DNA of 64,000 nucleotides from Desnuesiella massiliensis (GCF_001403615.1 NZ_LN879457.1:1462910-1526909), one strand, 5' to 3'. Shown: positions 51,817-59,641, numbered from the stretch's first letter. The notes: generated by a model not told the origin, from the letters alone. Made by a program: numbers and translations.

Positions 51817-52329
51817 TTATTTAAACTTAAGTATTTTTACAATAGATTCCTCTGAATACCAAACATGGTATTTTAAATTATCTAAATTTATTTCATAAGA
51901 TTTTGAAATATCTGCTTTAGCTTTCAAACTTACATTATTTAATGTGTCTTTTTCAATCTTAATGTTCATTTGATTTAATATTTCTATAATAATTAAATCA
52001 AATAGTTGCTCGTATCTTAAATCTTCTTCATTATATTTCATGTTTCGGTACATTATATTATCTTTATCAATAAATATAGTTTTTCTATTACCTAAATCTA
52101 GACCATATGCATTAGAAGCAGCTTTAAATACATTTTTATTCTTTATAGGTAATATATCAAAGTCAGTACAAAGATTATTATAAGATTTAATCATAGTATT
52201 TGTAGTAATTACTTTCGCAAATATTTTGCTATTTAGTTTTATATAAAATATACCTTGTTCTATAAACTTAAAGGTAATAAGTAGTATTATAATAAGCATT
52301 ACTACTATTCTAATTTTTTTAATTTTCAT
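51817..52329 (-). CDS. Unknown membrane-anchored protein of the sigma/lysis locus
   Basis: I do not recognise this 170-residue protein. It has one N-terminal membrane helix (about 6-28, RIVVMLIIILLITFKFIEQG) and an external domain of about 140 residues with mixed alpha/beta composition. Such one-helix proteins often serve as immunity proteins, but there is no direct evidence. GGGGG lies before the ATG and is itself the tail of a hairpin (52337-52371). It is the last minus-strand gene of the locus. Confidence 0.55.
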   Translation of the reverse strand: MKIKKIRIVVMLIIILLITFKFIEQGIFYIKLNSKIFAKVITTNTMIKSYNNLCTDFDILPIKNKNVFKAASNAYGLDLGNRKTIFIDKDNIMYRNMKYNEEDLRYEQLFDLIIIEILNQMNIKIEKDTLNNVSLKAKADISKSYEINLDNLKYHVWYSEESIVKILKFK

Positions 52330-52336
52330 AAAAAAC

Positions 52337-52371
52337 CCCCTATCAATGGCATTTTACCATTAATAGGTAAT
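52337..52371 (-). terminator. Terminator-like hairpin whose tail holds the ribosome site of the next gene
   Basis: On the minus strand CCTATTAATGG-TAAAA-TGCCATTGATAGG (stem with one or two mismatches) is followed by GGGTTTTTTATG. The G-run is also the Shine-Dalgarno site of the 170-residue gene. It may terminate the preceding gene and limit translation of this one. Confidence 0.5.
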
Positions 52372-52380
52372 TTTTTTCAA

Positions 52381-52659
52381 CTAGCTATAAATATAATCAG
52401 TAAGAGTGCATACAGTTTCACCTGTGGAAATATTTTTAATTCTTACTGTATATTCATGTTCCATATAGCTTCTAGTTGTTGAACCACCTTGAATTTGTCC
52501 TACACTATACATTTTATACGATAATTCTAATCTGTGACTAATTCCTCCATAGTTACCAAAAGAAATTAACCAACTATAAATTCTATCTTTATGTTGTGCA
52601 AAAGCAACCTTTGAAACAGCGTCAGCAAGAAAAATTGCAGCTGTAACTTTAAACTTCAA
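52381..52659 (-). CDS. Unknown 92-residue protein
   Basis: I do not recognise this protein. The frame opens after a TAA at 52669-52671 and the only early start is TTG at 52659, without a convincing ribosome site. The N-terminus (KFKVTAAIFLADAVSKVAFAQHKD) looks only weakly like a signal peptide. The second half, YSVGQIQGGSTTRSYMEHEY and VRIKNISTGETVCTLTDYIYS, is beta-rich. It could be a small secreted factor or the end of a broken larger gene. It lies between the amidase and the 170-residue gene. Confidence 0.45.
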   Translation of the reverse strand: MKFKVTAAIFLADAVSKVAFAQHKDRIYSWLISFGNYGGISHRLELSYKMYSVGQIQGGSTTRSYMEHEYTVRIKNISTGETVCTLTDYIYS

Positions 52660-52782
52660 TGAAGATTGTTATAAAAGTCTTTCTAAAATCTTTTTTGCTT
52701 CTTTTATAATTTTAAATGTACTTTTTCTTTTTTATTACTGCTAAACTAAAACTCTATAGAATATACTTTCTATTCTATCTTA

Positions 52783-53337
52783 TTAAACCTTATTCGCTTC
52801 TTTCGAGGGATTAAAAGGAATGTTAGAATCTATGGAATTACCAAAAGCATAGGCTAGTTGTTCCCAGGTTAGCTTAGACCATATATCAATATCTTTTTTG
52901 CTATCACAAAAACATACTTCAAATATAATGTTAGGAGCTTTAACATTCTTCATTTCAAAGTATGTTGGTTGAAACTTTAACCCTCTATTGAAAAATCCTA
53001 ATTTGCTAAAATTAATCAGTAAATTTTTAGCATAGCTATTAGCTCTGCTATCCTCTCCATAAGTTAGAGCTTCAGTTCCAAAAGCTTGACCGTTGCAGCT
53101 ATTCATGTGCAAACTTATAAATAAATCTACCCCAGCATTATTTGCCTTTACTACTCCCTCATATAGTTCTGTATTTGGGCTATTGGCATTACTATTACAA
53201 TCAATTACGGTATGATTATAATTTTCAAATACCTCTCTAACATAAGCGAAAAATTCCATCATGCTTTTATGTTCATTTCTTAGCCCTACAGCACCTAAGC
53301 AATTTGGGCTATGCCCTGCCCTTAATCCTATTTTCAT
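52783..53337 (-). CDS. N-acetylmuramoyl-L-alanine amidase (endolysin-like, Amidase_3)
   Basis: A 184-residue single-domain enzyme without signal peptide. RAGHSP gives the first zinc His, the following RNEHKSMMEF the zinc Glu, LFISLHMNSCNG the second His, and NIIFEVCFCDSKKDI the catalytic Glu. It should cut the amide bond between MurNAc and L-Ala. Lack of an export signal and of a wall-binding domain, together with the holin gene at 55587, fits a holin-endolysin lysis pair. GGAGAC lies before the ATG. A small terminator-like hairpin precedes the ribosome site. Confidence 0.88.
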   Translation of the reverse strand: MKIGLRAGHSPNCLGAVGLRNEHKSMMEFFAYVREVFENYNHTVIDCNSNANSPNTELYEGVVKANNAGVDLFISLHMNSCNGQAFGTEALTYGEDSRANSYAKNLLINFSKLGFFNRGLKFQPTYFEMKNVKAPNIIFEVCFCDSKKDIDIWSKLTWEQLAYAFGNSIDSNIPFNPSKEANKV

Positions 53338-53381
53338 AATAAATGTCTCCTTACTTTATTAAACTTTTTTATGTTTCATAA

Positions 53382-53410
53382 AAGAAAAAGCAACTAATCT
53401 CTTGATTAGC
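53382..53410 (-). terminator. Terminator-like hairpin in the amidase leader
   Basis: On the minus strand GCTAATC-AAGA-GATTAG-TTGC is followed by TTTTTCTTTT, about 45 bases before the amidase start. It either ends an upstream transcript or acts as an attenuator. Confidence 0.5.
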
Positions 53411-53612
53411 AACCTAATTAACTATTTTATATGTATAATTTAACTAAATTATATATATAAAGATTGCCAATTTTGACTTCATCTACTCTATCATTCTGTT
53501 TCATTTTCTCTATGTTATATTCTTGATTGTTAAGTTTTTTATGTTTATCTAATTATATCAACTTAGTTTTTAAATACTGCTACACAACTAACAAAAATAT
53601 ATAGAATCTATT

Positions 53613-53650
53613 GAAAACTCCCAAGATTTTTTAAAATCTTGGGAGTTTTC
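53613..53650. terminator. Strong bidirectional terminator
   Basis: GAAAACTCCCAAGATTTT (53613-53630) pairs perfectly with AAAATCTTGGGAGTTTTC (53633-53650). It separates the YcxB-like gene from the amidase. Confidence 0.85.
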
Positions 53651-53714
53651 AACAATTAAAGATGTATTATTTTATTTTTTAGTTTTTTATTCAAAATCAT
53701 ATAAGTTTATTATT

Positions 53715-53771
53715 TTAAAATACATAACCTGACTTAGTATTTTTACCTTTACCTGTATTACATACTAAATT
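53715..53771 (-). pseudogene. Remnant of an SH3-like repeat related to the 337-residue protein
   Basis: The minus strand reads NLVCNTGKGKNTKSGYVF then stop. The 337-residue protein at 54455 has HVVYSTDKGLNTKSGYVV at its second SH3-like repeat. The shared NTKSGYV and the spacing show a decayed copy. It lies directly after the YcxB-like gene, which implies that a second effector-like gene once stood here. Confidence 0.6.
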
Positions 53772-53784
53772 AATAATTATTAAT

Positions 53785-54312
53785 TTAATACTCAAAGTTT
53801 ATGAATTTTCTTATATATTTAATTAGCATCTCTTTTTCAATTTCATCTTTTAATTCCCTAATTGGAATAATAAAGGCAGATGAATAATTAACATATATAA
53901 ATATATGATCTTTTGTAACAGTAACCTTTTCAATATTAGACCACAAAACTTTAGAAATATTCCCAGAACAGTTTTTTGTTATACCCTCATCATCAATTAT
54001 TAAATCTATTTTTTCATTTATGTCAGTATTTTTAGATTGTCTAATTTTTTTTAATATCATTTTTTTAAAAGTATATTGAGTTAATATAGGATAAGACACA
54101 AACCAAATTATAGATATTGCAAAAGCTATAATAATTGAAAACAAAGTATAGATTTTAAAAATAAAATAAAATATACCTAATAAGGCAAATAGCGCGATTG
54201 GTATTAGAACTCTAAGAAAAACTGTTAAATACCTTGAGTTAGGATCATTTTTTAAATTATATATATTTAAATCAACAAAATCCCTTTCAGTCATAAAATA
54301 ACTTATTTTCAT
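53785..54312 (-). CDS. YcxB-like membrane protein
   Basis: A 175-residue protein of the YcxB type. MTERDFVDLNIYNLKN leads into two membrane helices (about 30-52 and 55-78), followed by a soluble PH-like C-terminal part with LIIDDEGITKNCSGNISKVLWSNIEKVTVTKDHIFIYV, the family's most typical stretch. The function of YcxB proteins is unknown. In a bacteriocin-type locus a self-protection role is conceivable. AGGAGG precedes the ATG, but a terminator hairpin separates it from the 337-residue gene. Confidence 0.75.
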   Translation of the reverse strand: MKISYFMTERDFVDLNIYNLKNDPNSRYLTVFLRVLIPIALFALLGIFYFIFKIYTLFSIIIAFAISIIWFVSYPILTQYTFKKMILKKIRQSKNTDINEKIDLIIDDEGITKNCSGNISKVLWSNIEKVTVTKDHIFIYVNYSSAFIIPIRELKDEIEKEMLIKYIRKFINFEY

Positions 54313-54345
54313 TTATATACCTCCTAATAAATATTTATACATTAC

Positions 54346-54399
54346 ATAAAAAAAAAGGTTATATATCATATATTATAAAACATATTATATATAACCTTC
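54346..54399 (-). terminator. Terminator of the 337-residue protein gene
   Basis: AAGGTTATATAT (from about 54357) pairs with ATATATAACCTT (to about 54399). On the minus strand a run of about ten T follows. Confidence 0.75.
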
Positions 54400-54454
54400 A
54401 ATAACTTTTTTTAATTCATGCTATTAACTTGTTAAAAATATTTCACAGAATTAA

Positions 54455-55468
54455 TTATCTATATGCTAAAAGTGTCAACGCCCTTCTTGCTAGTTCTTTC
54501 AAAACAAAGGCAGTCCCTAATATAACCATTATAACAGCTACACTAGCATATCTATAGTCAGAAAGGCTATATGATTTATAATAAGCTTGCTGTCTTAAAT
54601 TATTATCTTCATCATTTGCTTTTATTTTAATTTTACAATATAAGCTACTTACTGAAATCGGTGTTTTAATAAGGTTCACGCTTATTTCCATGACAAATTC
54701 GCCTTTTGAACTTATAGTAACACTTATATTACCACTCCTTATTTTTGCAGCTATTTCATCAAGTCTGGTTTTTAATTTAAGAAAATCTAATATAGGGAAA
54801 TCACTAGGTGCTAAACTTACAGTTCCATTTGTTACTGAAAAATTAAATAGCTTTCCGGCTTCAGTTGCTATTGTTGATGATGTTCCTATAGAAGCACTTA
54901 TTTCTGTGTTACCAACTATAATACTGGCTATAGGAGTATTTACATCTATTGTTCCTTGAAAGCCCATACTCCATAATATATATCTTAATGCATCTAATCC
55001 ATCAGAATATGTTTTACCAGGTGGATTAGGCTCTGGATTAGAATCAAATCCAGTAAAACCTCCATTATATACAACATATCCAGACTTGGTATTTAATCCT
55101 TTGTCAGTACTATAAACAACATGCATCTTTCCACCTTTTTTATATAAAGGAGTAGCTTTTTCCCATGGATTTAATGAGCCAAGTACATTTCCATATTCAT
55201 CATATACAGTTTCTGAAGTAGAACCATTTACATAATGGTCCTGATAGTAATACTGTATGCAATTAGTAGCGTTAGTTACATAACCTGTACTAACTCCCGA
55301 AGGTGTTGGATATTCAACAAGAGCTAGTTGTTTTGAATAACTAACGTCCAAAACAGTAATGTTATCCCCCATATCTACTCTTCTACCTGAAATAATATTA
55401 CCATTTGCATCTCTTACATATAAAAAATCATTAATAACCCTTGCATTATTTGCATAACTAAATCCCAT
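54455..55468 (-). CDS. Leaderless SH3-repeat protein with C-terminal membrane segment, candidate bacteriocin
   Basis: The 337-residue protein has no signal peptide. Residues about 8-75 and 80-136 look like two bacterial SH3-like wall-binding repeats (FLYVRDANGNIISGRRVDMG; TVYDEYGNVLGSLNPWEKAT). A Pro-rich linker (about 143-152) leads to a central domain (about 155-290), and a hydrophobic helix (308-326, ASVAVIMVILGTAFVLKEL) ends in a basic tail. Wall-binding plus membrane segment without export signal suggests a killer protein released by lysis, as described for BCN5 of C. perfringens. GGGAGG precedes the ATG, and TTTACA lies 80 bases upstream. Confidence 0.6.
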   Translation of the reverse strand: MGFSYANNARVINDFLYVRDANGNIISGRRVDMGDNITVLDVSYSKQLALVEYPTPSGVSTGYVTNATNCIQYYYQDHYVNGSTSETVYDEYGNVLGSLNPWEKATPLYKKGGKMHVVYSTDKGLNTKSGYVVYNGGFTGFDSNPEPNPPGKTYSDGLDALRYILWSMGFQGTIDVNTPIASIIVGNTEISASIGTSSTIATEAGKLFNFSVTNGTVSLAPSDFPILDFLKLKTRLDEIAAKIRSGNISVTISSKGEFVMEISVNLIKTPISVSSLYCKIKIKANDEDNNLRQQAYYKSYSLSDYRYASVAVIMVILGTAFVLKELARRALTLLAYR

Positions 55469-55523
55469 TTTTAATACCTCCCAAAATAATTATTAAAATC
55501 AAGCTTGATCTTGTTACACTAAA

Positions 55524-55552
55524 TAAGAATAAATTATTTAGTAAATTGTAAA
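55524..55552 (-). promoter_or_regulatory. TTTACA-type promoter candidate of the 337-residue gene
   Basis: On the minus strand AAGTTTACAA (hexamer complement 55547-55552) with TTCTTA 17 bases downstream. The same AAGTTTACAA decamer occurs before the holin gene. The transcript would start about 50 bases before the ATG. Confidence 0.5.
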
Positions 55553-55586
55553 CTTTAAATTTATTAATAATAAAATTTTTATATTA

Positions 55587-55781
55587 TTACTTAAACAACT
55601 CTTTTTTTATTTCTTCAATATCATCTTTAATAACTGGTAAAACATTAGTTAGTTCTTTTATTATTGTTTGATAGTTAGTTTCTCTTTTACTATTCTCCTT
55701 CAATACGTAGAAAAGAAGATAGCAAAACAACATAGCGAACACTCCCTGGGTGACCATAACTTTAAATATTTCACTTTCCAT
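55587..55781 (-). CDS. BhlA/UviB family holin-like peptide
   Basis: A 64-residue protein with one membrane helix (about 8-28, VMVTQGVFAMLFCYLLFYVL) and a charged, helical C-terminal part (KENSKRETNYQTIIKELTNV then LPVIKDDIEEIKKELFK). This is the classic BhlA/UviB form, associated with bacteriocin or phage lysis. It should open the membrane for release of the amidase and the effector. GGAGG lies before the ATG. In C. perfringens uviB is beside uviA and the bacteriocin gene; here all three types occur within 4.6 kb. Confidence 0.88.
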   Translation of the reverse strand: MESEIFKVMVTQGVFAMLFCYLLFYVLKENSKRETNYQTIIKELTNVLPVIKDDIEEIKKELFK

Positions 55782-55818
55782 ATTTAACCTCCATCTATAA
55801 TTTTATAGCTTCGATATA

Positions 55819-55847
55819 AATAAAGTAGTTTTAAGTATATTTGTAAA
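55819..55847 (-). promoter_or_regulatory. TTTACA-type promoter candidate of the holin gene
   Basis: On the minus strand AAGTTTACAA (hexamer complement 55842-55847), then 16 bases, then CTTTAT. The start point would be about 30 bases before the holin ATG. Confidence 0.55.
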
Positions 55848-56105
55848 CTTAATAGTCTTTATCTATTTTTACTAGATTTAATATAGTAATAAAAATTAAA
55901 CATTAGTCTTATCTTTTTTCTAATCACATATGGCTTTAGACAACATCTTTTCGCTAACTTTGATTATTTCATTATCAATTCGAAATATGTATTAGGTTCA
56001 TATTAAGTTCTCTTTACCTTAAATATGTTATTGTAATATTATAGATATATATGTAACATATAGGTGTAAAGTATTATTTTTATATATTTGAAAGGAGTTT
56101 TACAT

Positions 56106-57149
56106 ATGAAAGCCTTAATATACAATAAGCTTAATGAAGTGAAGTTACAAGAAGTTGAAAAACCTAAACTAATAAACCCATCCGATGTGATTATTCGCGT
56201 TACCATGACTACTATTTGCGGTAGCGATGTGCATCTGGTGCAGGGTCATATACCTACTACTCCAGGCTATGTTTTAGGTCATGAGTATGTAGGGGTCGTT
56301 GAGGAAATAGGTTCTCAGGTTAAAAATATAAAGATAGGTCAAAGAGTAATAGGCCCCGCAGCACCCTACTGCGGTCAATGCTTCAACTGTAAAGCTGGGC
56401 ATATAGAGCATTGTATTAATGGAGGGATTCATGGAAGCGGTGCTGAATTTGGCAATCTCCCTGGTTCTCATAGCGAATATATGCGTATTCCTTTTGGGGA
56501 TACAGTCCTGTTACCTGTTCCTAATAATATAAAAGATGAACAAGCGCTATTTGTAGGAGATATCTTATCTACGGGATTTTTCGCTGTAGAAAAAGGTGAT
56601 GTTAAAGTAGGAGATACAGTAGTAATCTTTGGTGGTGGTCCCGTAGGTCTTGCCGCTGTAGAATGTGCTAAACTCTTCTCTCCAGAAAAGATAATTCTAG
56701 TAGGGAGAAAGGATAAATTCCGCTTAGAAGTAGGCAAAAACCTTGGAGCTACTCACATTATACTATCTTCTGAGGAGGACCCATTAAAAAAAATACAAGA
56801 ATTAACCGGTGGTAAAGGTGCTGATGTTGCCATAGACGCTGCTGGCTCAGAAATTACCCTTCAACAGGCAGTGAGATGCGTAGGTGTAGGGGGAAGAGTA
56901 TCCTTAGTAGCCTTATATGGAGGCAACATATCCTTACCTATGAACGAAATCTGCATAAAAAATATTCGTATAGAAATGGGCTTAGGCTACCTAGGTCATA
57001 TGGAAAGGTTGCTCCGCATGATAGAAATAGGAAAAATAGATTTAACTTCTATAATCACTCATCACATGAAGCTATCTGAAGCTGAGAAGGCCTTTGAGCT
57101 TTTCCAAAGTAAAAATGAAGATGTTATAAAAATCGCTATTACTCCATAA
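56106..57149 (+). CDS. Zinc-dependent alcohol dehydrogenase (MDR family)
   Basis: A 347-residue medium-chain dehydrogenase. Catalytic zinc ligands are Cys in TTICGSDVH and His-Glu in GHEYVG. The structural zinc lobe is CGQCFNCKAGHIEHC (Cys-x2-Cys-x2-Cys-x7-Cys). VIFGGGPVGLAAVECAKL is the nucleotide-binding glycine motif. It resembles clostridial primary-secondary alcohol and threonine dehydrogenases; the substrate is open. GAAAGGAG precedes the ATG at 56106, and an in-frame TTG at 56088 overlaps it. The 324 bases upstream hold only the promoter region and the holin gene's promoter. Confidence 0.88.
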   Translation: MKALIYNKLNEVKLQEVEKPKLINPSDVIIRVTMTTICGSDVHLVQGHIPTTPGYVLGHEYVGVVEEIGSQVKNIKIGQRVIGPAAPYCGQCFNCKAGHIEHCINGGIHGSGAEFGNLPGSHSEYMRIPFGDTVLLPVPNNIKDEQALFVGDILSTGFFAVEKGDVKVGDTVVIFGGGPVGLAAVECAKLFSPEKIILVGRKDKFRLEVGKNLGATHIILSSEEDPLKKIQELTGGKGADVAIDAAGSEITLQQAVRCVGVGGRVSLVALYGGNISLPMNEICIKNIRIEMGLGYLGHMERLLRMIEIGKIDLTSIITHHMKLSEAEKAFELFQSKNEDVIKIAITP

Positions 57150-57150
57150 C

Positions 57151-57190
57151 AAAAAGATATAACCCTTTTTTAAGGGTTATATCTTTTTGT
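57151..57190. terminator. Bidirectional terminator
   Basis: AAAAAGATATAACCCTT (57151-57167) pairs perfectly with AAGGGTTATATCTTTTT (57172-57188). It overlaps the stop of the convergent gene. Confidence 0.9.
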
Positions 57191-57800
57191 CTATATTTCT
57201 ATTCTTTAAATCTAGGTTATTTAAAATTACCTCCATTTTATCTATATATTTTATCCAATTATCCTCTTTAGCTAACTCATTATTAAGCATATATAACTCT
57301 CTTATTTCTTGAAAAGTTTTAGTTAACATATCTATTCTTATTTTACGTTTCTCATTGATTTCATACTTTTCTTCACGATTATTGTTATTATCACCCTTAA
57401 TATCGTAGATAACCATGCTCACACTAGTAGCTGCAATATTGGACTCTAAACTTACTCCATTTTTTTCTTTTTTGCCTGTTTGTTTAAGAGTCCTTATACT
57501 TGATAAATGTTTAAAACGCTCTCTTATCCTTTTTTGAGTAAATTTTATATCTTCAAAGTCTTCCTCTGTGAAATAACCCTTATTTGATATATTCTTTAGT
57601 GACTTATCTAAATCATTCATATTATCTACAAAATCTTCAAATAGAGCCCATATATTTATGTCGAAAGCCTGTGCATAAAAACTTGCATTTTCTTTAGCGC
57701 TGCCATATTCATATAGCTTGTTATTTCTACCAAGCACAATAATAGTAGTAGAAACTAACAAGATTCCAATAATCAAGTATAATTTAAACTTTTTGCTCAT
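57177..57800 (-). CDS. Unknown membrane-anchored helical protein
   Basis: I do not recognise this 207-residue protein. It has a single N-terminal membrane helix (about 5-24, LYLIIGILLVSTTIIVLG) and an external, largely alpha-helical and highly charged domain with many Asn and Lys. GGAGGTAG supports ATG at 57800; an in-frame ATG at 57878 has no ribosome site. The C-terminal codons form part of the terminator hairpin shared with the alcohol dehydrogenase gene. Confidence 0.55.
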   Translation of the reverse strand: MSKKFKLYLIIGILLVSTTIIVLGRNNKLYEYGSAKENASFYAQAFDINIWALFEDFVDNMNDLDKSLKNISNKGYFTEEDFEDIKFTQKRIRERFKHLSSIRTLKQTGKKEKNGVSLESNIAATSVSMVIYDIKGDNNNNREEKYEINEKRKIRIDMLTKTFQEIRELYMLNNELAKEDNWIKYIDKMEVILNNLDLKNRNIDKKI

Positions 57801-57914
57801 ATCTACCTCCACCCCCACCTTACTTATATTGTATAATAACCCAAATAACATTTCAATTGTGTATTTATACCCAAGCACTAATCTAGCAATACTTAAGTGT
57901 GTCTAAGCACATCT

Positions 57915-57964
57915 ACTTATATTTACTTAAATATATTGACCAAAAACTTATAATCACTTATAAT
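57915..57964 (+). promoter_or_regulatory. Sigma-A promoter of the DeoR/HAD unit with ACTTATA repeats
   Basis: TTGACC (57936-57941), exactly 17 bases, TATAAT (57959-57964). ACTTATA-like words recur at about 57915, 57947 and 57956, one upstream and two across the core promoter, which could be sites for the DeoR protein itself. Confidence 0.75.
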
Positions 57965-58005
57965 TGAATTATAAAAGATTTATACATGTGAAGAGGTGAA
58001 CTTCT

Positions 58006-58797
58006 TTGTTTCAAGAAGAGAGAATGACTCTTATTCTAGAGCATTTAAATAAACATAAAAGAATTAATGTAGAAGATATATGCAAATTATTTTCCGTTTC
58101 TAGAGATACTGCCAGAAGAGATTTAGTAAATCTAGAAAAACAAGGTTCCATATTGCGAACCCATGGGGGCGCTATCCTTCCTCCGGAGCAAAAGGTAATA
58201 ACAAATTATAATGATAGATTGAAATATGAGTATGAAACCAAAAGACATATCGGCAAATTAGCTGCTACCCTAATAAAGAATGAAGATACGATTATAATGG
58301 ATACTTCCACTACAGTACAAGCCTCTGCAGAATTTATATCTGTAAATCACTGCACTGTCATAACAAATTCTATAAATGTAGCAGATATACTTACAAATAA
58401 GCAAGGTGTAGATATTCATTTGCTAGGGGGACAGTTAAACCATGAACACAGATTTCTTTATGGTGGTGCCGCCCTGTCCATGCTATCTAACTACTTTGCA
58501 GATAAGGTATTCCTAGGAGCCTTAGGTCTAACGGCTCAGGGAGTGACAGTATCTCATCCAGAGGACGCTGAGGTAATGAGAAAAATGATAGAGCAATCAA
58601 AAGAGGTCATTATATTAGCCGATCACTCAAAATTCGGTAATAATGCTGTATATAAAGTAGCAGAGCTGGAGGATGTAGATATAATCATAACAGATCAATT
58701 ACCGCCTAAGCCCCTGCTCAACATATTAAATGAAAAGAATATTAACTTAATTATAGTAAATTATGATGGAGGATTTTATGAAACTGATAGCTATTGA
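58006..58797 (+). CDS. DeoR family transcriptional regulator
   Basis: A 263-residue protein. ERMTLILEHLNKHKRINVEDICKLFSVSRDTARRDL is the N-terminal HTH, followed by LEKQGSILRTHGGAI. The C-terminal sugar-phosphate sensor domain contains IIMDTSTT, VITNSINVADIL and LLGGQLNHEHRFLYGGAA. Such regulators respond to phosphorylated sugars. The start is TTG with GAGGTGA 6 bases upstream. Its end overlaps the HAD phosphatase gene by 20 bases, so the two are a coupled pair. Confidence 0.9.
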   Translation: MFQEERMTLILEHLNKHKRINVEDICKLFSVSRDTARRDLVNLEKQGSILRTHGGAILPPEQKVITNYNDRLKYEYETKRHIGKLAATLIKNEDTIIMDTSTTVQASAEFISVNHCTVITNSINVADILTNKQGVDIHLLGGQLNHEHRFLYGGAALSMLSNYFADKVFLGALGLTAQGVTVSHPEDAEVMRKMIEQSKEVIILADHSKFGNNAVYKVAELEDVDIIITDQLPPKPLLNILNEKNINLIIVNYDGGFYETDSY

Positions 58798-59641
58798 TTT
58801 AGATGGTACACTGCTTAACCATAATCATGAAATAAGCGAAGAAAATATAAAGGCTATAAAACATGCTCAAGATAAAGGCATCCAGGTAAGCATAGCTACT
58901 GGAAGAGCACAAAAGGATGTATTATCAATATTAAAAAAGGCTGGATTAAACACTCATATTATTAGCAATAATGGCTCTTCCATTCATTTAAATACAGGAG
59001 AAAAGCTAGAATCAATCTCCTTATCAAAAGAAGAAGTAAAGTCAATTTTAGGGTGGCTTGAAGACAATAAATATTTCTACGAAATATCTAATGACCACAG
59101 TATCTTTTCTTTCCATAAAGGCTTTGAGTACCTAAGTGAAGAAATTGAAAATTTAAAAGCTAGAAATGCAGCCATAGATATTGAACAAATTGAATATATG
59201 TATTCCATATTAAAAGGCCAAAAGGGTGTAATTCCTGTAGATAGCTACAAAGAAATTTTAGAGACCACTGAGGAATTCTATAACATCATGGTTATTTCTT
59301 TAGATGATGAAAAGAGACTTAGAGGCAAAGAGCACTTTATGAATAATAATAATCTATATGTTTTTTCTTCCTTCGCAAATAATTTTGAAATGGTTCATAA
59401 AAATGCCTCTAAAGGAAGTGCCCTTGAGATTCTTGCAAACACCTTAAACGTAAGTTTAAAGGACGTAATGGCCATTGGAGATAACTACAATGATATAACC
59501 ATGCTAAAGAAAGCTGGTTATAGCGTGGCTATGGGCAATGCTGAAGAGGAAGTTAAAAAAATCTGCAAATTTACCACTCTAGATAACAATGATCATGGAG
59601 TAGCTTATGCAATCATGAACAAATTATCTAAAGCATGTTAA
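58778..59641 (+). CDS. Cof-type HAD hydrolase
   Basis: A 287-residue haloacid dehalogenase-type phosphatase. AIDLDGTLL holds the nucleophile Asp and acid Asp, SIATGRA motif II, and VMAIGDNYNDITMLKKAGYSVAMGNA motif IV with the magnesium ligands. Cof enzymes remove phosphate from sugar phosphates or flavin precursors. The link with a DeoR regulator supports a sugar-phosphate substrate. GGAGG precedes the ATG at 58778; an in-frame ATG at 58763 lies before that site. Confidence 0.9.
   Translation: MKLIAIDLDGTLLNHNHEISEENIKAIKHAQDKGIQVSIATGRAQKDVLSILKKAGLNTHIISNNGSSIHLNTGEKLESISLSKEEVKSILGWLEDNKYFYEISNDHSIFSFHKGFEYLSEEIENLKARNAAIDIEQIEYMYSILKGQKGVIPVDSYKEILETTEEFYNIMVISLDDEKRLRGKEHFMNNNNLYVFSSFANNFEMVHKNASKGSALEILANTLNVSLKDVMAIGDNYNDITMLKKAGYSVAMGNAEEEVKKICKFTTLDNNDHGVAYAIMNKLSKAC

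Noticed and set aside
52669..52731. Short cationic frame KRKSTFKIIKEAKKILERLL before the 92-residue gene
   Set aside because: No start codon and no ribosome site; may be the tail of a lost gene but cannot be supported.
53427..53504. 25-codon frame in the gap before the amidase (MKQNDRVDEVKIGNLYIYN...)
   Set aside because: Protein-like but too short, no ribosome site and no recognisable relation to neighbours.
51164..55847. Prophage remnant as explanation of holin and amidase
   Set aside because: No capsid, tail, portal, terminase, integrase or phage repressor gene is nearby, and the holin is of the BhlA/UviB type common in bacteriocin loci.
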